A DNA stretch of 64,000 nucleotides from Eubacteriaceae bacterium (GCA_902362805.1 CABIXY010000003.1:612457-676456); one strand, 5' to 3'. Positions 54,186 to 63,596 are shown, numbered from the stretch's first letter. The notes: a model not told the origin generated them from the letters alone. Translations and numbers: made by a program.

Positions 54186-54800
54186 ATGCCAAAAAGAACA
54201 TTTTTGAAATTGCCGCCAGAGAAACAGCAACGAATCCTCGACGCGGCAGCGGACGAGTTTATTGAATATAAAGGTCAATACGAAAAGAGCAGTGTCAATC
54301 GCATTGCAGACAAAGCCGGCATCTCGGTCGGCAGCATCTACAAGTATTTTTATGACAAAGACGACTTGTTTTTCTGCGTTTTTAACAGCAACAAAGAACG
54401 GCCTCAGACTTTGGCGGAGTCAGATACTTTGTATGATTATTCAAAAAAAGAAATCGGATTAGACTTAAAAAAAGGTCAAGTAGGCAGTGACTTGGCAAAT
54501 ATTATTTTTCAAAACACCGGATTATTTCAAGGCTTAGTGTTCAGTGATACGGCAACGCCGGATTATCTGGAAAAGCTGAAAGACTATCTGGCAAAGGACC
54601 AGGACCGCGGTTTCCTAAAAGATGACATCGACTTTGAGGTAGCCGCCTATCTTTATTCCACCATCGAGTTCAACGCTTATCAATACTGCATCGCCCACGG
54701 TCTCGATTTTTCTAAGGACACAGAGATCCTACACAAGATGACAGATATGTTTTTCTTCGGTATCTATTGTGATGACGCAAAAGGAGGAATGACGGAATAA
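54186..54800 (+). CDS. TetR/AcrR family transcriptional regulator
   Basis: The 204-residue protein has an N-terminal DNA-binding domain (~8-55): QQRILDAAADEFIEYKGQYEKSSVNRIADKAGISVGSIYKYFYDKDDLFFCVF contains the helix-turn-helix GISVGSIYKYF. The rest is a helical ligand domain with no recognisable specificity. AGGAGG precedes the ATG. It is divergent from the OPT/D-aminoacylase/M29 operon, whose promoter has a fitting palindrome; regulation of that operon is inferred. Confidence 0.93.
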   Translation: MPKRTFLKLPPEKQQRILDAAADEFIEYKGQYEKSSVNRIADKAGISVGSIYKYFYDKDDLFFCVFNSNKERPQTLAESDTLYDYSKKEIGLDLKKGQVGSDLANIIFQNTGLFQGLVFSDTATPDYLEKLKDYLAKDQDRGFLKDDIDFEVAAYLYSTIEFNAYQYCIAHGLDFSKDTEILHKMTDMFFFGIYCDDAKGGMTE

Positions 54801-54838
54801 TAGTTTTTCGCGGGGCAACCCTTGCGCTGTTATTATAA

Positions 54839-54882
54839 AAAATCATAGCATCGACGTTTGATTAACGAAAATGCTATGATTT
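54839..54882. terminator. Bidirectional terminator
   Basis: AAATCATAGCAT / ATGCTATGATTT with a 20-base loop lies between the convergent tetR and HAD phosphatase genes. Confidence 0.8.
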
Positions 54883-54892
54883 CTTTGAAAAA

Positions 54893-55681
54893 TTATAATA
54901 TAAACTTCTTAATCGCTTCTGCTACCCCTTCTGAACGTTCGGCTTTCGTGACATAATCAGCAATGGATTTCAAAGTATCCACTCCATTTGCAACACAGAC
55001 ACCAATCCCTGCCCAAGCAACCATTTCTGCATCATTAGTATTATCGCCACATACCATGACCTCTTCCCTTATGATACCAAGTGATCGTGCCAAACGTTCC
55101 AGGCTTTTGGCCTTGTTTACCTCTTTAGGCATAATTTCAATTAAATAACTTTGGGATTGCGCCAGGTATACTTTATTACCAATTAAATCATCCAATTCTG
55201 CCTGTCTGGCGGGAACATTCTCCGGTTTCTCAACAATCATCGCCTTGGGTGACGGTTTAAAATTCCATCGATTGAAATCTACAACTTCAATGCATTCACC
55301 ATTTTTCAAATCTGGATCAATTCTAGTTTCTTCGACCAACTTTTCAACCAATATTTTATCATCTTGATAGAATTGTAGATATAAGCCCCGTTCTTTTGTG
55401 AACTTTACCAGTTCTCTCATAACTTGTATTGACAGTTCAGCAGCAAACAGTGTTTGACCGCTCCCATTCTTAATTACTGAACCGTTATAACAAACAACTC
55501 TGCAACCCTCTCCCAACAATTTTGCATATTTTTGGGCAGACGGAAAAAATCTGCCCGTAGCGAGTACGAGGATGACTCCTTTTTTCCTACACATATCTAA
55601 CAAAGTCAGTGTTTCTTCAGCTACTTTATTATCTAAATTCAGCAATGTGTTGTCTAAATCCATTGCCAATAGTTTTATCAT
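54893..55681 (-). CDS. HAD family (Cof-type) phosphatase
   Basis: The 262-residue protein has HAD motif I LLAMDLDNTLLN (~4-15), motif II near VLATGRF, the conserved Lys in EVNKAKSLERLARSLG and motif III-IV VMVCGDNTNDAEMVAWAG. A cap domain of the C2 type lies in the middle. Cof-type enzymes act on sugar phosphates, nucleotides or cofactors; the substrate here is unknown. Confidence 0.92.
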   Translation of the reverse strand: MIKLLAMDLDNTLLNLDNKVAEETLTLLDMCRKKGVILVLATGRFFPSAQKYAKLLGEGCRVVCYNGSVIKNGSGQTLFAAELSIQVMRELVKFTKERGLYLQFYQDDKILVEKLVEETRIDPDLKNGECIEVVDFNRWNFKPSPKAMIVEKPENVPARQAELDDLIGNKVYLAQSQSYLIEIMPKEVNKAKSLERLARSLGIIREEVMVCGDNTNDAEMVAWAGIGVCVANGVDTLKSIADYVTKAERSEGVAEAIKKFIL

Positions 55682-55737
55682 CTGCTTCCTCCTCGATCAC
55701 CCAAATATATAAATACATCATTTACAGAAACCTTGTA

Positions 55738-56355
55738 TTACAGAATATAGCAACATGAGCAAAATAACAGTATAAAAGGCATAATATAATTTTTTGTATT
55801 TATTGTAAAGAAATATTTTTTGAAAATAATAGGATTCCTAATTTTAAAGCAGTATAATGGATATTCGTTCAGACCGTCAATCTTTTCTTTTTCTGCCTCA
55901 AGTAATACTTTTTCATCCAAGTCGCTTGTATTTTCTATCTTATTGTTTTCCACAGTTATTGCATTAAAATAGTAATTATGTAAAATAACATAACAGTCCA
56001 TGGCATAATGTAAATGTCTGTCAAAAGCGTTACTCCATCTAACTGTAAGCGTGAACGCTATAACGCAGGCAAAAAACATTCCTATAGAAAGCACTCCAGC
56101 AACGCGTGGTTCATTAGTAACAGAAGCAAAAGCCATAGCTCCAGCCGTCATAGCCATAAAAACACTGTTAAAAGTAATTCTCTCATTCTCAACGTGCCGT
56201 GCATGGTTCAGATTTTCTGACATGCACCTTTCTATAAATTTTGCTTTTTCCTTGTCTATATTACCAGAGAAGTCACTACTGATTCTATTAAGCAAGGACT
56301 GCTCTCTTTCCGCTGCATCTATCATTTCTATCTTATTAATTTTTTGTTTCTTCAT
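55738..56355 (-). CDS. Small membrane protein of unknown function
   Basis: The 205-residue protein begins with a charged helical region (~1-60), has two close membrane helices (~66-82, FMAMTAGAMAFAS; ~88-107, VAGVLSIGMFFACVIAFTL), a long polar region and a C-terminal hydrophobic segment (~190-205). This 2TM layout with a long cytoplasmic helix resembles SLATT- or RipA-type membrane proteins, but no family was confirmed. The coding sequence is more AT-rich than its neighbours and sits between housekeeping genes, which hints at transfer. Confidence 0.65.
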   Translation of the reverse strand: MKKQKINKIEMIDAAEREQSLLNRISSDFSGNIDKEKAKFIERCMSENLNHARHVENERITFNSVFMAMTAGAMAFASVTNEPRVAGVLSIGMFFACVIAFTLTVRWSNAFDRHLHYAMDCYVILHNYYFNAITVENNKIENTSDLDEKVLLEAEKEKIDGLNEYPLYCFKIRNPIIFKKYFFTINTKNYIMPFILLFCSCCYIL

Positions 56356-56357
56356 CT

Positions 56358-57065
56358 TTATCTTCCATTCTTCAAATACTCGATCTCTTCCCTAGTCAGT
56401 TTCCGATAATGTCCTTCTGCCAGCCTTCCCAATCTGACGTCGCCGATGGCGATGCGTTCCAGACTCTGCACGTTGTTGCCGACAGCCTTGAACATCTTGC
56501 GGACCTGGCGATTTTTGCCCTCGTGGATGGTGATGTCCACCACCGTATTCCGGGGATGTCCTTTGACGATCTCCACCTTTGCCTTTGATGTGACAAAACC
56601 GCCGATGTCTACGCCTTCTCGGAGTTTCGCGCACTTTTCGTTTGAAAGCACGCCAGCCACCACAGCCCGATACGTTTTCGGCATCTCGTGTTTAGGATGA
56701 GATAATGTATAGGCGAAATCTCCGTCGTTGGTCATGATCAGCATACCCGAGGTATTATAGTCCAGACGGCCCACAGGGAAAATCCTCGCGTCCACATCCT
56801 GAACCAGATCCATGACGGTCAGCCTGTCCCTGTCGTCGCTGACGCTGGTGATGTAGCCAACTGGCTTGTTGAGAAGGATGTATACCTTCTTTTCCTCCGC
56901 TTCAATTTTCCTGCCGTTGACCTCCACTACATCACCGCTGACAACGTCATAGCCCGGCTCCTTTAAAATCAGACCGTTGACTTTAACGTTGCCATTGGCA
57001 ATGAGTTCATCTGCTTTTCTGCGGCTGGCTACACCAGCCTGTGCAATATATTTGTTAATTCTCAT
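56358..57065 (-). CDS. rRNA pseudouridine synthase, RsuA/RluB family
   Basis: The 235-residue protein has an N-terminal S4 RNA-binding domain (MRINKYIAQAGVASRRKADELIANGNVKVNG) and a catalytic domain with FPVGRLDYNTSGMLIMTNDGDFAYTLSHPKH, where the Asp of GRLDYNTSG is the catalytic residue. EGKNRQVRKMFKAVG is the closing family block. The start is ATG 57065 after GGAGAG. Its exact target, 16S or 23S rRNA, cannot be told. Confidence 0.93.
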   Translation of the reverse strand: MRINKYIAQAGVASRRKADELIANGNVKVNGLILKEPGYDVVSGDVVEVNGRKIEAEEKKVYILLNKPVGYITSVSDDRDRLTVMDLVQDVDARIFPVGRLDYNTSGMLIMTNDGDFAYTLSHPKHEMPKTYRAVVAGVLSNEKCAKLREGVDIGGFVTSKAKVEIVKGHPRNTVVDITIHEGKNRQVRKMFKAVGNNVQSLERIAIGDVRLGRLAEGHYRKLTREEIEYLKNGR

Positions 57066-57115
57066 TGGTTTCTCTCCGTTCACTTTGTCTTTAGTGATTT
57101 TAACACAAAACGCGA

Positions 57116-58372
57116 TTAATTAAAAGAGTTATATATCCCTGTCAGACCTGCCGCCTCAATCCGATCTGCGATTTTATCTTTGTCAGTGGTGTAAAGTCCC
57201 GTCTCCTTCATGTGCGCAAAGAATTCATCCCCGGCAAAGGTAATCATGCCCCCGTCTGGCTTTTGATATGTAAGAAGGGCACCGATGGCCGTGGACTCCG
57301 GAAGGTTCAAAAGCTTCTCGCCCAAAAGCTGTCTGCCTGCATTGTGTCCAGCCAATGAACCTGTAGAAATAGCCTCCGTATGACCGATGAATAGTCCGGA
57401 TTTTTCACCGCCGCAGAATAGATTATCAACGTCTCTCACCTTCATGAAAGGATCTCTTTCAGTGACGGCTGTGTATCTGATAGAATTTCCCTTTCCGCCC
57501 GCATAAGGATCGACAAAACGAACATTTTCAAAGCCTGTTACCTGGCGTAATTCAGCCAATGGGAAGTACGGCGTCATCATTTTGGCATAGCCCGTATCGA
57601 TCAAAATCACATTCTCAGCAAAAGGCGGCAGGGCATATTGACGGCATACTTTTTTTGAAAGTTTGCTTTCGTTAATCAATTCCTTTGGCAGCGGCACAAC
57701 AACTACGCCTTTTTCATTGAGTTCTTTTACAATTGACTCTGACAGACTGGATTTTTCCAGCTTGCAGGAACCACTGAAAGCACCGGGCGTTCCGTCCGCC
57801 CGCTTTCCATAGTAGTCATGGCCGCCAGCTTTTTCTGAAATGCTGACGCGAGGGCCGAAGGCTGGACAACGTAACACACACATGCTGCAGCCGTTGCCGA
57901 ATTCCATGCAGTTTCCCATAGGGCCTGTAGTTCCCGTACAGTCGACAAAGACGTCGCCGTCAAAGCGTTCGCCGTCCGCCGATTCCAGCGCAGTAATTCG
58001 ATCACCCTCTTTGACAACGTCTGTAATCCTCGTTATCAGATGTACTTCGATATCCATTTCTCTCATCAGCCGCCTCACTTCTGGCTCCACTTTGACGACA
58101 TTGTAAAAAGTTGCGTGGTCGTGACCTGGGAAATTTACATTTTTGTGGGTCGCGCATTTATCTGTAATAGCAAAGAGCTCGTCTGCGCCCATGGCTATGT
58201 TCTCTTCGGTCGCAGTAAAACGGCCATTGTTTCTCATGATTCCTCCTACGTTTCCTAGTCCCAGAAGCAGATCAGTCCGTTCCAGTATTTCTACCTCCGC
58301 TCCCGTTTTTCTTGCTGCGATGGCGGCAGCACAGCCAGACCAGCCGCCGCCGATAATTACAATTTTTGCCAT
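57116..58372 (-). CDS. FAD-dependent oxidoreductase
   Basis: The 418-residue protein starts MAKIVIIGGGWSGCAAAIAARKTGAEVEILERTD, a Rossmann FAD-binding GxGxxG region. The start at ATG 58372 follows GGAGG; the frame from 58417 adds an unsupported tail. GDVFVDCTGTTGP is a second FAD contact. CSMCVLRCPAFGPRVSI has a Cys cluster (CxxCxxxC) that may hold a metal or redox centre, and DNLFCGGEKSGLFIGHTEAISTGSLAGHNAGRQLLG resembles the closing block of TrmFO-like and HI0933-like flavoproteins. The substrate is unknown. Confidence 0.85.
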   Translation of the reverse strand: MAKIVIIGGGWSGCAAAIAARKTGAEVEILERTDLLLGLGNVGGIMRNNGRFTATEENIAMGADELFAITDKCATHKNVNFPGHDHATFYNVVKVEPEVRRLMREMDIEVHLITRITDVVKEGDRITALESADGERFDGDVFVDCTGTTGPMGNCMEFGNGCSMCVLRCPAFGPRVSISEKAGGHDYYGKRADGTPGAFSGSCKLEKSSLSESIVKELNEKGVVVVPLPKELINESKLSKKVCRQYALPPFAENVILIDTGYAKMMTPYFPLAELRQVTGFENVRFVDPYAGGKGNSIRYTAVTERDPFMKVRDVDNLFCGGEKSGLFIGHTEAISTGSLAGHNAGRQLLGEKLLNLPESTAIGALLTYQKPDGGMITFAGDEFFAHMKETGLYTTDKDKIADRIEAAGLTGIYNSFN

Positions 58373-58748
58373 ATGAACCTCCAATTTACTTTTCCGAGTA
58401 TCGGGGATAACGCACATAACGCCTGATATGTACCATTTTCAAGGAAATTATGGCATATTTCAGTGCCATCAGCAGGGTATTCTCAAAATTACGCTCATAA
58501 ATTAGCATTTATTATCCAAAAATCTTTAACATTTTTGCTTCAATTTGTACTGACATCCCATTTTTCCAGCTTTTGGCCTTCAAACCACCTGAAAATCTGC
58601 CTAAATTTAGAAATAAACATCTTTTTATGGCATTTCGCCCGAAAACGAAAGGCGGCATACCCCTCCAGGGTATGCCGTTTTACATCGTATCCCCGTATAG
58701 TATTCATATGATATTGGGGCACGTCTATATGTCATTTTGTTGGAAGAA
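58373..58748. other. Gene-free stretch with one hairpin
   Basis: This 376-bp AT-rich stretch has no supported gene. The only clear structure is CGGCATACCC / GGGTATGCCG (58653-58677), about 70 bp past the end of the hemolysin III gene and likely its terminator. A TTTT tract lies on the plus-strand side. Confidence 0.6.
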
Positions 58749-59408
58749 TTAATAAGCCATAGGCAGGACGTAGATGGAGATGCATAGATAGTGGAGCACG
58801 CTGCCCGCCAGGACAAATAAGTGCCATATGCTGTGCATGTATTTTACGTTTTTTAATGCATAAAATACCAGGCCGCCTGTATAGCTGATGCCGCCGATGA
58901 GAAGCAGCCAAAATGCCGGTGCTGGCAGAACATGGATGATATCTTTGAACACTGCCAAAATTGACCATCCCATGATGACATAGAGGACAGTTCCAAATTT
59001 CTCTGTCTTTTTCAAATCGATGGCGTTGAGCACGATGCCTAAAACTGCGCAGGCCCATACGGCGATAATCACCGCCAGTCCCCTGCTGTTTCCTGAAAGG
59101 GCTACCAGACAAAACGGGGTATAACTTCCCGCGATTAAAAGGAAGATCGATGTATGATCAAAAATCCGCAAAATTTCTTTTGCTTTTGGATTGGCCACCG
59201 CGTGGTATACCGTGGACATGGTGTAGAGCACGATCAGAGAAATACCGTAAATCAAGCTGGCTCCAAGGGCTAAAGTGCTGCCGTGGGCTGCGGACATGAC
59301 CACTAGCAGTGCCGTGCCGCCAATTGCCAGCAGCGACCCCACGCCGTGGGACACGCTGTTAAAAATCTCTTCTCCTACTGTATATCTTTTTAAAGTTCTA
59401 TCTGCCAT
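58749..59408 (-). CDS. Hemolysin III family (PAQR-type) membrane protein
   Basis: The 219-residue protein has seven hydrophobic helices. Family motifs are EEIFNSVSHGVGSLLAIGG (with the conserved Ser and His), YTMSTVYHAV, RIFDHTSIFLLIAGSYTPF and the terminal SIWHLFVLAGSVLHYLCI with the zinc-binding His pair. Bacterial members such as TrhA affect membrane energetics and lipid homeostasis. It is a single gene. Confidence 0.93.
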   Translation of the reverse strand: MADRTLKRYTVGEEIFNSVSHGVGSLLAIGGTALLVVMSAAHGSTLALGASLIYGISLIVLYTMSTVYHAVANPKAKEILRIFDHTSIFLLIAGSYTPFCLVALSGNSRGLAVIIAVWACAVLGIVLNAIDLKKTEKFGTVLYVIMGWSILAVFKDIIHVLPAPAFWLLLIGGISYTGGLVFYALKNVKYMHSIWHLFVLAGSVLHYLCISIYVLPMAY

Positions 59409-59598
59409 AAAACTCGCCTCCTACTGTCAATTTCTATTCTTATTATATGCCATAAATGATTTTTTATGTTTCTAAATATAATTTTCATTATAATATTATA
59501 TTATATCATCAACTTTATTTTGTCAAGTCACTAATTATTTTTCTCTTGTAATCGGGAAAAAAATATTATAATATAGCAGTAACAAGGAGGTATTATTC

Positions 59599-60219
59599 GT
59601 GTATCAGGGAATTATATTTGATTTGGACGGCACATTGTGGGATTCTACTCTGCAGATTCTGCCAGCGTGGAACATCGTCTTACAACGCAATGGAAAAGAA
59701 AACAGACTCAGTCATCAGGATATCAAAGGCTGTATGGGAAAAACAGCTGTACAGATTGCACAGAGAATACTGCCTGACTCTCCTTTGGCAGAAAGCCTGC
59801 AGGTTGTAAAGGATTGCTGCCTGGAGGAACTGGTCTATCTGGAACAGAGCGGCGGTACCCTTTATCCACATTTGGAAAAAACGCTCCGCACCCTAGCCGG
59901 ACAGCACGATTTATTTATCGTCAGCAATTGTCAAGAAGGTTATATCGAAACCTTTATGAACGTCCACAAGTTGAATCACTATTTTAAGGACTTTCAGTGG
60001 GAGGGCAACAGCGGCCAGTCGAAAGGAGAAAACATCAGAGATATCATGACTCGCAATCAATTGACTTCGGCAGTTTATGTAGGTGACACCCAGGGCGACC
60101 TGGATGCCGCAGATCTAGCCGCGATTCCTTTTATTCACGCCGCCTACGGGTTTGGACAGGTAAATCGCAGTGTACCTGCAATTCATGCTCTCACAGAACT
60201 GCCGTCTCTCTGCCTCTAG
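59599..60219 (+). CDS. HAD family hydrolase
   Basis: The 206-residue protein has motif I IIFDLDGTLWDST (~5-17), motif II LFIVSNCQ (~112) and motif III-IV AVYVGDTQGDLDAADLA (~155). The cap is small and helical (C1), as in phosphoglycolate phosphatase-like and beta-phosphoglucomutase-like enzymes. It starts with GTG 59599, eight bases after AAGGAGG. The 3' end overlaps the convergent adenosyltransferase gene by 4 bp. Confidence 0.9.
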   Translation: MYQGIIFDLDGTLWDSTLQILPAWNIVLQRNGKENRLSHQDIKGCMGKTAVQIAQRILPDSPLAESLQVVKDCCLEELVYLEQSGGTLYPHLEKTLRTLAGQHDLFIVSNCQEGYIETFMNVHKLNHYFKDFQWEGNSGQSKGENIRDIMTRNQLTSAVYVGDTQGDLDAADLAAIPFIHAAYGFGQVNRSVPAIHALTELPSLCL

Positions 60220-60788
60220 CGAGACGGCCAGCAGCGGCTTTTGCTCTTGCCCTGGTCCTGCTGACAAACGGTTTCCTCCAGTCTGGCCAAAGCATAGACC
60301 GCATCGGACAAGCGGTTGACATATTTCAGTAATACGTCGCGCACCTCTATTTCCTCCCTGGCCGCGATGATTGCCCGCTCTCCTCTTCGAACGATGGTTC
60401 TGGCCACATGAAGAGCTGCCGATGCAGGATTTACGCCTGGAATGACAAACTCGGCCTGTACCCCTGTGGTCAAGGTGCAGCGATCCACTATCCCTTCCAA
60501 TTCCGTAACGTCTTTTTCGCCTATCACGTCGTCTGCCAAAAGGACCAATCCTCTCTTGTCGCTGGCCAGTTCAGCACCGACACGAAATAAGGTATGCTGC
60601 ATGCCATCGATGCATTCTTTGATATAATCGTTATGAGTCAGAGCATAAGCAACTCCCAACATCGCGTTCACTTCGTCCATGGTTCCATAACAATTCACCC
60701 TGGCACTGTCCTTTCTGACTCTGCTGCCGCCAACCAGGCCGGTCTCTCCTCCGTCTCCTGTTTTCGTATAAAGATTTGCCAAATTCAT
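60216..60788 (-). CDS. ATP:cob(I)alamin adenosyltransferase, PduO type
   Basis: The 190-residue enzyme adds the adenosyl group to cob(I)alamin. LYTKTGDGGETGLVGGSRVRKDSARVNCYGTMDEVNAMLG is the ATP-binding N-terminal block, and VNRLSDAVYALAR the cobalamin-side block near the end. The cofactor it makes is needed by KamDE, about 26 kb away in this window. The start chosen is ATG 60788; GTG 60791 is an alternative. Confidence 0.94.
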   Translation of the reverse strand: MNLANLYTKTGDGGETGLVGGSRVRKDSARVNCYGTMDEVNAMLGVAYALTHNDYIKECIDGMQHTLFRVGAELASDKRGLVLLADDVIGEKDVTELEGIVDRCTLTTGVQAEFVIPGVNPASAALHVARTIVRRGERAIIAAREEIEVRDVLLKYVNRLSDAVYALARLEETVCQQDQGKSKSRCWPSR

Positions 60789-60849
60789 CACATCCTAAAT
60801 TTTCAATTTTATCATTAGGATATGTAGAAGTGACTTTTTCTATACATAA

Positions 60850-60873
60850 AAAGGGCTGCATCTGCAGCCCTTT
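60850..60873 (-). terminator. Terminator of glycerol dehydrogenase gene
   Basis: AAAGGGCTGCA / TGCAGCCCTTT with a 2-base loop is followed by TTTATG on the minus strand, 10 bp past the stop. Confidence 0.85.
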
Positions 60874-60882
60874 AATAAGTTC

Positions 60883-61974
60883 TTATTCACCTTTGTAATA
60901 TCTGCCCAGAGCGTCCGCTCCCATGATGGCAGCGTAGACATCTTCCGGCGTCACTGCAAATGGCATGTTGCCCAGGGTGTCGTTTTCCCCGGCAGCCAGC
61001 TTTGCAACTTCCATAATCTGGTCAGCCTTGACTTCTTTGATGCCCAAATCGCCCAGAGTCACAGGCAGTCCCACTTCCATACAGAAATCCAGCACCTCTG
61101 CAATCTCTTCTTCCGGTGCATTTTCAAGTACCAGCTGCACCAAAGTACCAAAAGCGACCTTTTCACCGTGATACAAACTGTGGGTTTCTTCAATAGCCGT
61201 CAATCCATTATGGATGGCATGGGCACCCGCAAGACCGCCGCTCTCAAAACCGATGCCGGACAGGTACGTGTTAGCTTCGATAATATTCTCTACAGCCTTG
61301 GTGCATACGCCTTCCTTGACAGCCAGCATCGCATTGACGCCATCCGTCATCAAAGTCTCATAGCAAAGCTTCGCCAGAGCCATCGCCGCCAAAGTGGCTT
61401 TGCCGCCCACGCAGTTGGACGCGTCAGACTGCAGGCAGGCTCTCGCTTCAAAATAGGTTGCCAGAGCGTCTCCCATGCCAGAAATCAACAGGCGTACTGG
61501 TGCTTTGCTGACAATATCAGTATCTACCAGAACCATATTAGGGCTGGCCGGCAGGAACAGATACTCTTCGAAAACGCCGTCGTCGGTATAGATAACAGAC
61601 AGCGCGCTACAAGGTGCATCAGTGGAAGCGATGGTTGGTACGATCACCACCGGCACGCCCAGATAATGGGCAGCAGCCTTGGCAGTGTCGTGAATTTTTC
61701 CGCCGCCGATGCCGACGATGACTTCACAGCCAGCAGTCTGGCAGGCAGCTTTCACCCGTTCAATTTCAGTCTTGCAGCATTCTCCATTAAAAACTTCGTA
61801 GACAATCTCTGTCTCCCCCTGACCAAGAGCGATTGCAGGTTCAACTCTTTTTCTGCCAGAAGCGCTGGTGAGAATAAAGAGTTTTTTACCAAAGTTGCCC
61901 GCATGAGCACATAAGTTCTTCAATTCCCCTTTGCCCTGCACATATCTGCTAGGACTTCCAATAATTTTGGCCAT
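60883..61974 (-). CDS. gldA: Glycerol dehydrogenase-type iron-containing alcohol dehydrogenase
   Basis: The 363-residue enzyme matches GldA: KIIGSPSRYVQGKGELKNL at the start, VIVGIGGGKIHDTAKAAAHYLGVPVVIVPTIASTDAPCSALSV as the NAD and metal block, and metal ligands in DALATYFEAR, GGLAGAHAIHNGLT and SLYHGEKVAFGTLVQL. The start is ATG 61974 after AAAGGAGG. It interconverts glycerol and dihydroxyacetone with NAD; some members prefer other small diols or glycerol-1-phosphate. Confidence 0.92.
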   Translation of the reverse strand: MAKIIGSPSRYVQGKGELKNLCAHAGNFGKKLFILTSASGRKRVEPAIALGQGETEIVYEVFNGECCKTEIERVKAACQTAGCEVIVGIGGGKIHDTAKAAAHYLGVPVVIVPTIASTDAPCSALSVIYTDDGVFEEYLFLPASPNMVLVDTDIVSKAPVRLLISGMGDALATYFEARACLQSDASNCVGGKATLAAMALAKLCYETLMTDGVNAMLAVKEGVCTKAVENIIEANTYLSGIGFESGGLAGAHAIHNGLTAIEETHSLYHGEKVAFGTLVQLVLENAPEEEIAEVLDFCMEVGLPVTLGDLGIKEVKADQIMEVAKLAAGENDTLGNMPFAVTPEDVYAAIMGADALGRYYKGE

Positions 61975-62082
61975 AAATTTACCTCCTTTGATGTATACAG
62001 TATTAGCTATAATCATATCTTACCACATAAAAAGGTCCTCAAACAACGTAAAGATGTAATGAGGACATGTTTTTTATTCGTA

Positions 62083-63453
62083 TCAGTTTGTTTCTGCAAC
62101 CTGCATCATAATGGCGCATTCCATTCTCTTTTTAAAGAGCTGGCAGCCGTAGTCGTAGACGCCTTTGATAGAATCCGTCGCATGATAAGCGTTTGCCGCA
62201 CAACCGCCGCTACAGTAAAACCTGGCCCAGCAGTCTTTACACTCTTCGCGCGCGTAGACGTTGCACATCTTGAAGTCCTGGCGTATGGCTTCGTTGGTCA
62301 CGCCCTGCCATATGTCGCCCATCTTGTACTTCTCATCGCCTACAAACTGATGGCATGGGTAGAGATCCCCCCAAGGCGTCACCGCAAAATACTCTGTTCC
62401 CGAACCGCAGCCGGAGATTCTCTTGTAGATACACGGTCCGTGAGTCAGATCGATCATATAATGATAGAAGGTGAAGCCCCTGCCTGCCTTCTTGCGTTCG
62501 ATCATCTCCTTGGCCAAAATCTCATATTGTTCAAAGAGCTTCGGCAGATCTTCTTCCGTCAGAGCAAACGGATCCTCCGGCGGACAGACCACTGGTTCCA
62601 TAGAAAGCTCTGTAAATCCCATATCGGCCATATGGAAAATATCTTCTGTAAAATCCACATTGTTGTGGGTGAAGGTGCCGCGCATGTAGTAACCCTTGCC
62701 CCCTCTGGCGTCCACCAGCTTTTTGAACTTAGGTATAATCATATCGTAGCTGCCTTCATCATTGATCGTTCTACGCAGCCTGTCGTGTACTTCCTTCCTT
62801 CCGTCCAGGCTGAGAACTACGTTGTGCATCTCTTTATTGGCAAAGTCGATCACATCGTCGTCGATGCCCACGCCGTTGGTGGTCAGCGTAAAGCGAAAGT
62901 TCTTGCCATGATCTTTTTCGATGCTACGGGCATAGCGGACCAGATCTTTTACAACCTGCCAGTTCATCAGCGGTTCGCCGCCGAAGAAATCCACTTCCAG
63001 GTTTCTGCGGTCACCCGAGTTCTCGATCAAAAAGTCCAAGGCTCGTTTTCCTGTTTCAAAACTCATCAGCCCTCTTTCGCCGTTAAAGTTACCCTGGCTG
63101 GCAAAGCAGTATGTACAGTTGAGATTACAGGTATGGGCTACGTGCAGGCACAAGGCTTTGACCTCCGTATGGCGGTTTTTCAGATTGTAAGCGCCTGGTT
63201 CATAGATGTCTTCAGAGAACAGCTTTTTCTGTTTTTTCAATTCTTCAATATCGTCAAAGACCTCTAAAAGTTCCTCGCGGTTTACATCTGGCTCGTCTCT
63301 GTATTTCTCTAAGAGCTGTTCCACCAGCTTCTCTTTTTCTGCAGAAAAATAATCGTGGATGATGTCATACGCAACATCATCCACCACATGTACCGATCCG
63401 CTATAAACGTCTAAAACGATATTGTATCCGTTCAGTTTATATTGATGTATCAT
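62083..63453 (-). CDS. scfB: Radical SAM maturase of the SCIFF peptide (thioether bond-forming)
   Basis: The 456-residue enzyme starts at ATG 63453 (MIHQYKLNGYN), which overlaps the TAA of the peptide gene; an upstream GTG-type extension to 63471 would overlap it further. Residues ~1-80 form the RiPP recognition domain. The radical SAM motif is CNLNCTYC with Cys109, Cys113 and Cys116, and VDFFGGEP is the SAM-binding GGE motif. The C-terminal SPASM region has Cys ligands in CGSGTEYFAVTPWGDLYPCH and CKDCWARFYCSGGC. It makes a Cys-to-Thr thioether in the SCIFF peptide. Confidence 0.96.
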   Translation of the reverse strand: MIHQYKLNGYNIVLDVYSGSVHVVDDVAYDIIHDYFSAEKEKLVEQLLEKYRDEPDVNREELLEVFDDIEELKKQKKLFSEDIYEPGAYNLKNRHTEVKALCLHVAHTCNLNCTYCFASQGNFNGERGLMSFETGKRALDFLIENSGDRRNLEVDFFGGEPLMNWQVVKDLVRYARSIEKDHGKNFRFTLTTNGVGIDDDVIDFANKEMHNVVLSLDGRKEVHDRLRRTINDEGSYDMIIPKFKKLVDARGGKGYYMRGTFTHNNVDFTEDIFHMADMGFTELSMEPVVCPPEDPFALTEEDLPKLFEQYEILAKEMIERKKAGRGFTFYHYMIDLTHGPCIYKRISGCGSGTEYFAVTPWGDLYPCHQFVGDEKYKMGDIWQGVTNEAIRQDFKMCNVYAREECKDCWARFYCSGGCAANAYHATDSIKGVYDYGCQLFKKRMECAIMMQVAETN

Positions 63454-63596
63454 TAGTTCTTCTTCTCGCACTCCTGATTGGCAACACCGCAGGAAGTCTT
63501 ACAAGCTGACTGGCAGGAAGTCTGGCATTCGCCGCATCCGCCGTCTTTGATGCTCTTCTCTAAGTTTCTCGTTTCTATTGTCTTGATTCTTTTCAT
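63453..63596 (-). CDS. scfA: SCIFF (six cysteines in forty-five residues) precursor peptide
   Basis: This 47-residue peptide has the sequence MKRIKTIETRNLEKSIKDGG up to residue 20, then CGECQTSCQSACKTSCGVAN and QECEKKN. Cysteines are at 21, 24, 28, 32, 36 and 43, and the Thr inside the repeats is the likely cross-link partner. The stop TAA shares a base with the ATG of scfB (TAATG). The SCIFF peptide is almost universal in Clostridia and its biological role is unknown. The promoter TTGACA-17-TAAGAT lies 38 bp upstream of the start. Confidence 0.97.
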   Translation of the reverse strand: MKRIKTIETRNLEKSIKDGGCGECQTSCQSACKTSCGVANQECEKKN

